From the NCBI GenBank assembly GCA_026391755.1, contig JAPLDN010000057.1, positions 1 through 16,114 on the forward strand: a stretch of 16,114 nucleotides of DNA, given 5' to 3'. The stretch is from Bacteroidota bacterium. Lineage in GTDB: Bacteria; Bacteroidota; Bacteroidia; Bacteroidales; FEN-979. The notes below the pieces were generated by a model that was not told the origin of the DNA, did no database searches, and saw only the letters and a program-made list of their open reading frames with translations. Positions 7,137-13,150 of this stretch are shown here, piece by piece. The position numbers and the translations under genes are program-made. Numbering within the stretch: the first letter of the stretch is position 1; each line of letters starts with the position of its first letter.

Positions 7137-7286
7137 TCAATCAATGGTCTCAATCGTTTTCTCGATCATGATGCTTTTATTTCCAAGGACGGTGAGCCTC
7201 AGGGCTTGCATGCCGAATTCGTAATAGATCTCAACGTAAGCTTTATTCGGGCGTTTAACAAGGAACCTGCTCTGGCTGTAAGTCAT
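7137..7286 (-). CDS. Small ORF (49 codons) overlapping the exported-protein gene, or its frameshifted tail
   Basis: The frame starts at the ATG at 7284-7286 and ends in TGA at 7137-7139. Its first four bases form ATGA with the stop of the 7283-7966 gene, the classic arrangement for translational coupling. The peptide begins MTYSQSRFLVKRPNKAY, continues VEIYYEFGMQALRLTVLG and ends IEKTIETID. It reads like a real beta-strand-rich protein segment rather than random translation. The same frame stays open for 11 further codons upstream of the ATG (QGSEHNFNQH before MTY). The alternative is therefore that this is the true C-terminus of the larger protein, separated by a one-base shift in the last 35 bases of that gene. 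I do not recognise a family. Confidence 0.5.
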   Translation of the reverse strand: MTYSQSRFLVKRPNKAYVEIYYEFGMQALRLTVLGNKSIMIEKTIETID

Positions 7287-7966
7287 ATGCTGGTTAAAGT
7301 TGTGCTCAGATCCCTGATTTTATTTTCATCAAAACCCGGTGATTTCATCTGTTGAAGTGACAGCCCCAGAATCAGTGCAATATATCTCGGATCGGACTGC
7401 TTATTCAGTGGTTTCAGGTTAAGGAGGCGGTCAAATTCAACGGATGGGTCGGGATATCTTACCGGAGGTGTCGACGCAGCTATGCGGCTCCAATCCTCAA
7501 AATCTGTTTTCAGTTTTCTTTCAAGCACCGTTTCATAAGGTTTCCGGCACACAAAAACCGGCAGAAACCTGTAAAGTTGATCATAGATACTGAAGATCGT
7601 ATCGGATTTTGTGAGTTTGGGTATTGAGCAATAATACCGTAAAAGATATGAAGCTGCATGCCTGTTGTTAATATTCGAGGCAATATCAAGAGTGTACCTT
7701 GGCAGTCCAAACACATAATAACCGCTGCTGTCTGGATGTGCTTTTAAAAATCCCTCCCTGAATTCCCAATCTACAATATGATTTGCATAAGTCGTGTCAA
7801 GATACAGCAGGGCAATTGGATTGATCAGTTTTTCAACCGCCTGCAACCCGCTTTTATCACCCAGCAATACCAATTCATCGGAATCAAGTATTGTGGTTTG
7901 CTGCGGAGAGTAATAAAGCGGTTTCGCCAGGAGTATGAATAAAACAGTAATACGCAGAATGAGCAT
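7283..7966 (-). CDS. Uncharacterised exported protein
   Basis: A 227-aa product that I do not recognise. The N-terminus MLILRITVLFILLAKPLYYS is a short hydrophobic stretch consistent with a signal peptide cut around residue 20-25, with no lipobox cysteine. The mature part is rich in Tyr, Leu and Asp and predicted largely helical (for example SYLLRYYCSIPKL and the VERKLKTDFEDWSRIA-like stretch), with no catalytic motif that I can name. The start at 7966 is supported by GGAAG (7970-7974) about four bases before the ATG, one of the few good Shine-Dalgarno sequences in the window. It lies 192 bp downstream of the receiver/kinase gene in the same direction, and could be a distal operon member or have its own promoter. 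Its end overlaps a small ORF by ATGA. See that entry for the possibility that both are one gene. Confidence 0.6.
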   Translation of the reverse strand: MLILRITVLFILLAKPLYYSPQQTTILDSDELVLLGDKSGLQAVEKLINPIALLYLDTTYANHIVDWEFREGFLKAHPDSSGYYVFGLPRYTLDIASNINNRHAASYLLRYYCSIPKLTKSDTIFSIYDQLYRFLPVFVCRKPYETVLERKLKTDFEDWSRIAASTPPVRYPDPSVEFDRLLNLKPLNKQSDPRYIALILGLSLQQMKSPGFDENKIRDLSTTLTSI

Positions 7967-8158
7967 ATTCTTCCATTATTCAGAGTTTTACGCAAAAAAA
8001 AAGAAAATGTTACTCTTTGATGCCGGGGACGGCCAGGCCTCTTTCTTCTGTTCGGGCACCATTTAAGGATGTCCTTCCTTATGTTCCCCAACCTGTCCGG
8101 GGTCTCAAGGGTCATCCTGTTTTGATGGGCAGGAAGAAAAGTCTCAGGATTCCATAGG

Positions 8159-9424
8159 TTACTTTGGCTGACCTATGTAAAAGCTAAAAGTTGCACCTTT
8201 GCCAATTTCTCCTTCAGCCCATATCCTGCCGCCGTGCCTCTCAATAATACGTTTGGCTGTTGCAAGCCCAACCCCGGTACCCGGGAAATCTTCCTGGGAA
8301 TGAAGCCTGACAAAAGGAGTAAAAAGATTTGAAGCCCTCAAAGGATCGAATCCGGCCCCATTATCCTTAAAAGTAAAGACAGTTTGCCCGTCCTTCTGAA
8401 AACTGCTTACATGTATGGCGGGATGATTTGTTTTTGATGTGTATTTCCATGAATTCCCAAGGAGGTTCTTCACAACAACCATTAGAAGGCTCTGGTCACC
8501 GGTTAGTTGCAAATTATCATCAATTTTCACATCAATCTTCCTGTCGGGGCTGTCCTGGTGTATCCACTGCATGACTTTACGGCACATCTCACTCAGGTCG
8601 ATAGGTTGAGGGTGAATGTTGATCGTTCCTGTACGCGAAAACTGTAACAGGTCATTGATCATCTCAGCCATGGACTTTGTTGTGGAATGAATAGTGTCAA
8701 CATAGGAAGCACCTGCCTCATCCAGCTTGTCAAGATAATGCTGGTGAAGGAGTTGAGCACTCATGCTGATATGGTTGAGAGGTGTTCTCAGGTCATGGGA
8801 AATAGTGTATGAAAACGCCTCCAGATCACGGTTCATAGTGATAAGATGTTCATTGGAACGTCTCAGTTCTGCCTGAGCTTCTATAAGCTGATGGTTTTGC
8901 TGGATTGCATTTTCGTATACCGATAAAAGCAGGTCGAGGATCTGTTTTCTCTCCGAGTTGATAGCGTATTTCTGGCCGTTGAACATGATTTCAAGTACAA
9001 GGTCACTGGTTCCCTGGTACCTGAGTTCCCTGTTAGCCAAAAGGTAATTGATACGTGAAAGCAGGTACTTGGCATCAAATGGCTTTGTGATGAAATTATC
9101 TGATCCGGCCTGCAAGCCTTTAATGATATCCATGGAATCCTGAAGTGTGGTAAGCAGGATTATAGGGATCTCTTTGAGCTCTTTCGTGTTTTTAACCTTT
9201 TCGCATAACTCATACCCGTCCATTCCCGGCATCACAATATCACTGACAATCAGAATCGGAGGTTCTTCCATGGCTGCATTAAATGCGCTGAGCCCGTCTT
9301 CGAAATCCCTGACTTTATAGTCGTGTTTTTTCAGAAGGGACTTCAGCATCATCGCCTGGCTCTTCGAGTCCTCGACGACCATGATATAACCTTCCCTCTC
9401 CCCGGATGCGAACAGATGACTCAT
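8159..9424 (-). CDS. Receiver-histidine kinase hybrid (REC-HisKA-HATPase)
   Basis: A 421-aa soluble signalling protein with no membrane segment. Residues about 13-130 form a receiver domain: E18-D19, phospho-acceptor D62 in IVSDIVMPGMDG, switch Thr in ILLTT and K114 in TKPF. Residues about 160-205 form a helical coiled-coil linker. Residues about 200-265 form HisKA with FSYTISHDLRTPLNH, phospho-acceptor His210. The ATPase domain follows: N-box VKNLLGNSWKYTS (about 318-330), G1 DNGAGFD (354-360) and G2 GTGVGLA (382-388). The kinase part resembles the phytochrome-like class. A receiver at the N-terminus suggests it relays phosphate from, or is controlled by, another kinase. Its ATG (9422-9424) comes one base after the GAPDH stop codon, so it is translated from the gap transcript. 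The next in-frame Met is residue 15. Confidence 0.88.
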   Translation of the reverse strand: MSHLFASGEREGYIMVVEDSKSQAMMLKSLLKKHDYKVRDFEDGLSAFNAAMEEPPILIVSDIVMPGMDGYELCEKVKNTKELKEIPIILLTTLQDSMDIIKGLQAGSDNFITKPFDAKYLLSRINYLLANRELRYQGTSDLVLEIMFNGQKYAINSERKQILDLLLSVYENAIQQNHQLIEAQAELRRSNEHLITMNRDLEAFSYTISHDLRTPLNHISMSAQLLHQHYLDKLDEAGASYVDTIHSTTKSMAEMINDLLQFSRTGTINIHPQPIDLSEMCRKVMQWIHQDSPDRKIDVKIDDNLQLTGDQSLLMVVVKNLLGNSWKYTSKTNHPAIHVSSFQKDGQTVFTFKDNGAGFDPLRASNLFTPFVRLHSQEDFPGTGVGLATAKRIIERHGGRIWAEGEIGKGATFSFYIGQPK

Positions 9425-9425
9425 A

Positions 9426-10430
9426 TCAGCCCATTTTTACAACGAGATCGGCCATCCTGCAGGAGTAACCATTCTCGTTATCATACCATGAAATGACTTT
9501 TACAAAGTTCCCGCTCATTACTTTGGTGAGTTCGGAATCAAAAATTGAAGAATGCGTGTTCCCAACTATATCAACACTAACAATAGGATCTACATTATAT
9601 TCCAGGACTCCCTTCATGGGACCATCAGCAGCAGCTTTCATGGCAGCATTGATCTCTTCCTTGGTTGTTTTTTTTGCAAGTTCGCAGGTCAGATCAACCA
9701 GTGAACCATCAGGGGTCGGGACCCTTACAGCAAAACCATCAAGTTTACCATCAAGTTCAGGGATCACAAGACCGATCGCTTTAGCGGCACCGGTTTTAGT
9801 CGGGATGATCGACATTGCTGCGGCGCGGGCGCGGCGCAGGTCCTTATGCGGAGCATCAAGGATTATCTGGTCGTTTGTGTAACTGTGGATGGTGTTCATC
9901 AGCCCTCTAACTATTCCGAAATTATCATTCATGACCTTTGCGATGGGAGCAAGGCAATTGGTTGTGCATGAAGCATTGGAAATCAGTTCCATGTCGTGTG
10001 TAAGCATGCTGTCATTGACGCCTAGTACGATAGTAGCATCAACATCTTCCTTGCTGTCGGAGGGGACGCTCAGCAGTACTTTTTTGGCGCCTGCTGCCAG
10101 ATGCTTGCTCATTTTTTCGCGCGTGCGAAAGATGCCTGTACATTCAAGGATTGTGCTAACATCCAGGGATCCCCAGGGGAGGTTTGCAGGGTCCTTCTCT
10201 GCGTGTACTTTAATTTTTTTCCCGTTTATTACCAGGTAGTCTCCTTCAACTGTAACAGTACCCGGGAATTTTCCGTGAATTGAATCGTATTTCAGAAGGT
10301 GTGCAAGAGTCTTCGAATCTGTAAGATCATTGATTGCAACAACTTCAACATTTTCTTTCTTAAGCAGGGCACGGAAGGTCAAACGCCCGATCCGGCCAAA
10401 TCCATTGATACCGACTTTAATTGTTGTCAT
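9426..10430 (-). CDS. gap: Glyceraldehyde-3-phosphate dehydrogenase (phosphorylating), type I
   Basis: A 334-aa enzyme, normal length, cytoplasmic. It interconverts glyceraldehyde 3-phosphate and 1,3-bisphosphoglycerate in glycolysis and gluconeogenesis. The N-terminal Rossmann motif is VGINGFGRIGR (residues 6-16). AIND at about 32-35 places an Asp where NAD+ preference is expected. The active site SNASCTTN puts the catalytic Cys at 155 and the assisting His at 182 (IHSYTNDQ). The phosphate-binding loop residues and the C-terminal WYDNENGYSCR are conserved. A promoter (10474-10504) lies 44 bases upstream. The gene is first in an operon with the receiver-kinase hybrid, whose ATG follows the gap stop by one base. 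The divergent neighbour encodes a PEP-node regulator, so central carbon control genes are clustered here. Confidence 0.95.
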   Translation of the reverse strand: MTTIKVGINGFGRIGRLTFRALLKKENVEVVAINDLTDSKTLAHLLKYDSIHGKFPGTVTVEGDYLVINGKKIKVHAEKDPANLPWGSLDVSTILECTGIFRTREKMSKHLAAGAKKVLLSVPSDSKEDVDATIVLGVNDSMLTHDMELISNASCTTNCLAPIAKVMNDNFGIVRGLMNTIHSYTNDQIILDAPHKDLRRARAAAMSIIPTKTGAAKAIGLVIPELDGKLDGFAVRVPTPDGSLVDLTCELAKKTTKEEINAAMKAAADGPMKGVLEYNVDPIVSVDIVGNTHSSIFDSELTKVMSGNFVKVISWYDNENGYSCRMADLVVKMG

Positions 10431-10473
10431 AATTAGCAGAGTTTATTGTGATTTTCAGTTTGAATTAAGGCTT

Positions 10474-10504
10474 CAAAAGTACTTAATTTAATCGATAGGC
10501 TAAA
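10474..10504 (-). promoter_or_regulatory. Candidate gap promoter (Bacteroidota type)
   Basis: On the minus strand, TTTA (10501-10504), 19 bases, then TACTTTTG (10474-10481). The -7 box is a perfect TAnnTTTG match and the -33 box matches at 3 of 4 bases. The ATG at 10430 lies about 43 bases downstream of the -7 box. It is back-to-back with the PPSR gene promoter; the two occupy the 146-bp divergent region and are only about 20 bp apart. Confidence 0.6.
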
Positions 10505-10523
10505 ATATGAAAAAAATGCGAAT

Positions 10524-10554
10524 TTTGTACCTGGCTTAAAAAAACGTAGTTTTA
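10524..10554 (+). promoter_or_regulatory. Candidate promoter of the PPSR-family gene
   Basis: TTTG (10524-10527), 19 bases, then TAGTTTTA (10547-10554). The -33 box is perfect and the -7 box matches at 5 of 6 fixed bases. The ATG at 10577 follows 22 bases later, giving a short leader with no clear Shine-Dalgarno sequence, as is usual in Bacteroidota. Confidence 0.55.
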
Positions 10555-10576
10555 ATCTTCTAATCAGTTTCAAGCC

Positions 10577-11416
10577 ATGAATAAAGTATATGTAGTTTCC
10601 GACGGTTCAGGACGTACTGCCGAACAGATCCTTATGGCAGCACTGACCCAGTTCCCGCAATCAAGCGTGGATGTGGTCCTTAAAACCGAAATAAGGACCG
10701 AACAGGCGATTGAAGAGATCATAGCAGAAGTTGCTGAAGAAAAAGGATTTATTTTGCATACCCTGGTATCGGAATCCCTGAGGGAGGTTGTCCTTCGGCT
10801 TAGCAGGATCCACAATATTGATGCCATCGATCTTATGGGGCCACTCCTGTCGAGGTTATCACACCATTTTGCCAACTCTCCGACCGGGGAACCCGGCTTG
10901 TTCTTCAGCCTTAATAAGGAATATTTCAAACGGATAGATTCCATGCAGTTTGCATTTAACCATGATGACGGACAAAGGGATTATGATTATGATAAGGCGG
11001 AGATTGTGCTGGTTGGTGTTTCAAGGACATTCAAAACTCCTCTCAGTATCTACCTTGCTTTCAAAGGCTGGTTTGTTGCCAATTTCCCCATTGTGCTTGG
11101 GGCCGACCTCTCTGAATCCCTCACAAAACTGCCTTATGGGAGGGTGTTTGGACTGATGACCGAACCACAGGACCTTTCGAGCCTCCGCTCGGTTCGGGAA
11201 CAATATCTTGGAGGCCAAACAGGAGAATATGCCTCGATACAGAATGTCAAAAAGGAGCTGAATTATTCAAATAGTGTCTTCTGTAAATATGAATGGCCTG
11301 TGATCCACGTCACCAACAAGCCAATTGAAGAAATCGCTTCGGAGATACTTGCCATAAAGCGAAGAATAGATAATCAGGACAATGTTCGTAAAAAAATCAA
11401 GAGAGCACAAAACTAA
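10577..11416 (+). CDS. PPDK/PEP-synthase regulatory protein: bifunctional Ser/Thr kinase and phosphorylase (DUF299/PPSR)
   Basis: A 279-aa cytoplasmic protein of the PPSR family. Members inactivate pyruvate phosphate dikinase or PEP synthase by ADP-dependent phosphorylation of the Thr next to the catalytic His, and reactivate them by Pi-dependent removal. Visible signatures are the N-terminal YVVSDGSGRTAEQ (5-17), the motif FAFNHDDGQ (125-133), the P-loop GVSRTFKTPLSIYLA (147-161) and the late YASIQNVKKEL segment. The P-loop position that I recall as Gly or Ser in familiar members is Phe here (RTFKTP). Length is normal. Whether its target is PPDK (RP1-like) or PEP synthase (PpsR/YdiA-like) cannot be decided from this window. 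It is divergent from gap and has its own promoter. pyrG follows 63 bp downstream with a separate promoter. Confidence 0.92.
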   Translation: MNKVYVVSDGSGRTAEQILMAALTQFPQSSVDVVLKTEIRTEQAIEEIIAEVAEEKGFILHTLVSESLREVVLRLSRIHNIDAIDLMGPLLSRLSHHFANSPTGEPGLFFSLNKEYFKRIDSMQFAFNHDDGQRDYDYDKAEIVLVGVSRTFKTPLSIYLAFKGWFVANFPIVLGADLSESLTKLPYGRVFGLMTEPQDLSSLRSVREQYLGGQTGEYASIQNVKKELNYSNSVFCKYEWPVIHVTNKPIEEIASEILAIKRRIDNQDNVRKKIKRAQN

Positions 11417-11441
11417 TTTCCCCCCGTTTCCCGAAAACGAT

Positions 11442-11449
11442 TATTTTTG
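11442..11449 (+). promoter_or_regulatory. Candidate -7 element for pyrG
   Basis: TATTTTTG is a perfect TAnnTTTG match 30 bases before the pyrG ATG. No TTTG sits at the -33 distance. The sequence just before it (CGTTT-CCCGA-AAACG, 11425-11439, then ATTATTTTTG) can form a weak 5-bp hairpin followed by Ts. The same stretch could therefore also help end the upstream transcript. Confidence 0.45.
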
Positions 11450-11479
11450 TGAACCGTAAACCTTCATTTTGATTCTGCC

Positions 11480-13090
11480 ATGTCTTCTACCAAGTATATT
11501 TTTGTAACCGGCGGTGTAACTTCATCACTCGGCAAAGGAATCATCTCCTCATCAATTGCTAAATTATTGGTTGCCAGGGGGTTTTCGGTGACAATCCAGA
11601 AACTGGATCCATATATTAATATTGATCCGGGCACCCTGAATCCATACGAACATGGAGAATGTTATGTGACGGAGGACGGAGCAGAGACCGATCTTGACCT
11701 TGGCCATTATGAGAGATTCTCAAACGTGCCTACCACCCAGGCAAATAATGTTACAACAGGAGTGGTATACCAGAGTGTAATAAACAAGGAAAGAAAAGGT
11801 GAATTCCTCGGGGAAACTGTACAGGTTATCCCTCATATCACTGATGAGATCAAAGCGAGGATTAAACTTCTTGCGACAAAGCGGCATTATGATTTTGTGA
11901 TTACCGAGATAGGAGGAACAGTAGGCGATATTGAATCGCTGCCCTTCATTGAAACCGTTCGTCAGCTGAGATGGGAGCTTGGTAAAGACAGTGTAGTTGT
12001 TCATCTTACGCTTGTTCCATACCTGGCTGCGGCAGGGGAATTAAAATCCAAACCCACCCAGCATTCCGTTAAGACAATGCTGGAACAGGGAGTTCAGCCG
12101 GATATTATTGTTTGCCGTACCGAAAAACATCTTCCCGAGAGCCTGCGTAATAAGATCGCTCTCTTCTGTAATGTCAATCCCTCGTCTGTTATTGAATGCA
12201 TAGATGCCGAAAGTATTTATGAAGTGCCGATGCTGATGAGGCAGGAAAACCTGGATATTGAGATCCTGAGGAAAACCGATATGCCTACCGATGGAGTACC
12301 GGATCTTCGTGACTGGGAGAAATTCCTCTTTACGCTTCAAAACCCCACCTGCAATTTCAGTATAGGCCTCGTCGGGAAATATGTTGAACTTAAGGATGCC
12401 TATAAATCAATCAATGAATCGATAATCCACGCAGGTGTTTCAAATAGCTGCAAGGTCAATGTGATCTCCCTGCATTCTGAATTTATTGACGAGAATAATG
12501 TGGCTGAAAAACTCGCTGGCCTGAATGGCATTCTTGTTGCCCCCGGGTTCGGAGAAAGGGGAATTGAAGGGAAGATCACCGCGATCAACTATGCAAGGAC
12601 CCACAATATACCATTCTTTGGGATCTGTTTGGGAATGCAGTGTGCAGTGATTGAATTTGCACGTAATGTGCTGGGCATGAAAGGAGCCCATTCCACCGAA
12701 TTCAATAAAAAGACTCCGTTTCCGGTGATCGATATGATGGAGGAACAAAAGAAAATCATGGGTCTCGGAGGCACTATGATACTTGGGGCGTACCCCTGTA
12801 AAATCAACAAGTCATCCAAGGTCTTTAAAATATACAATAAAGTAAATATCTCCGAAAGGCACAGGCATAGGTACGAATTCAATAATGCATACCTTGAGAA
12901 ATATGTTAATGCCGGTTTTTTACCTGTAGGAGTTAATGAGAAAGATGACCTGGTTGAAATCATGGAACTTACTACCCATCCGTGGTTCATCGGAGTTCAG
13001 TTTCACCCGGAATACAAAAGCACGGTTGCCACGCCACACCCCCTTTTCGTGGCATTCATAAAGGCAGCCAGGGAATATATCCCCAGATAA
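11480..13090 (+). CDS. pyrG: CTP synthase (glutamine-hydrolysing)
   Basis: A 536-aa enzyme converting UTP, ATP and glutamine to CTP, the last step of de novo pyrimidine nucleotide synthesis. The N-terminal amidoligase domain (about 1-267) carries KYIFVTGGVTSSLGKG with the P-loop, KLDPYINIDPGT, and YVTEDGAETDLDLGHYER. The C-terminal class I glutamine amidotransferase domain (about 290-536) carries the nucleophile C383 in FGICLGMQ and the His/Glu pair H509/E511 in FHPEY. Its length and motifs are normal for the family. The ATG at 11480 starts directly at the conserved N-terminus. The gene is followed 60 bp later by yidC, in the same direction but with a candidate promoter in the gap. This pyrG-yidC order is, as far as I recall, common in Bacteroidota. 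Confidence 0.97.
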   Translation: MSSTKYIFVTGGVTSSLGKGIISSSIAKLLVARGFSVTIQKLDPYINIDPGTLNPYEHGECYVTEDGAETDLDLGHYERFSNVPTTQANNVTTGVVYQSVINKERKGEFLGETVQVIPHITDEIKARIKLLATKRHYDFVITEIGGTVGDIESLPFIETVRQLRWELGKDSVVVHLTLVPYLAAAGELKSKPTQHSVKTMLEQGVQPDIIVCRTEKHLPESLRNKIALFCNVNPSSVIECIDAESIYEVPMLMRQENLDIEILRKTDMPTDGVPDLRDWEKFLFTLQNPTCNFSIGLVGKYVELKDAYKSINESIIHAGVSNSCKVNVISLHSEFIDENNVAEKLAGLNGILVAPGFGERGIEGKITAINYARTHNIPFFGICLGMQCAVIEFARNVLGMKGAHSTEFNKKTPFPVIDMMEEQKKIMGLGGTMILGAYPCKINKSSKVFKIYNKVNISERHRHRYEFNNAYLEKYVNAGFLPVGVNEKDDLVEIMELTTHPWFIGVQFHPEYKSTVATPHPLFVAFIKAAREYIPR

Positions 13091-13101
13091 AGACATTTTC
13101 T

Positions 13102-13109
13102 TACCTTTG
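13102..13109 (+). promoter_or_regulatory. Candidate -7 element for yidC
   Basis: TACCTTTG is a perfect TAnnTTTG match in the 60-bp pyrG-yidC gap, 41 bases before the yidC ATG. There is no convincing TTTG at -33. A 17-bp palindrome (13115-13131) begins six bases after it, which is about where transcription would start. Confidence 0.5.
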
Positions 13110-13114
13110 CACCC

Positions 13115-13131
13115 CCAAATGCAGCATTTGG
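13115..13131. repeat. Hyphenated palindrome CCAAATGC-A-GCATTTGG at the predicted yidC transcript start
   Basis: Two perfect 8-bp arms (13115-13122 and 13124-13131) surround one central A. In RNA the outer six or seven pairs could close a five-base loop at the extreme 5' end of the yidC mRNA. As DNA it has the symmetry of a dimeric-repressor operator. Its place directly after a perfect -7 box supports a regulatory role, but no cognate factor is known to me. Confidence 0.4.
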
Positions 13132-13150
13132 AGTTAATTAAATATCTTTC

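Noticed and set aside
7825..8115. A 96-codon minus-strand frame with an AT-hook-like basic stretch (RKRPGRPRH) between the receiver-kinase gene and the exported-protein gene.
   Set aside because: It overlaps the first 142 bases of the better supported exported-protein gene. It has no usable ribosome binding site (AGG directly abuts the ATG), and its C-terminal half is low-quality Cys/Trp/Tyr-rich translation. One basic motif is not enough.
8040..8158. Possible terminator downstream of the receiver-kinase gene (CCCC...GGGG arms around 8090-8100 and GCCG/CGGC near 8020-8032).
   Set aside because: The stems are only four base pairs. The nearest T-run on the minus strand (around 7992-8002) is too far from either hairpin to form an intrinsic terminator.
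3497..11416. Idea that the PPSR kinase-phosphorylase (10577-11416) regulates the phosphotransferase at 3497-5884.
   Set aside because: The residue two positions before the catalytic His is Leu, not Thr, the PEP-binding domain is missing, and the genes are 4.7 kb apart in different transcription units.
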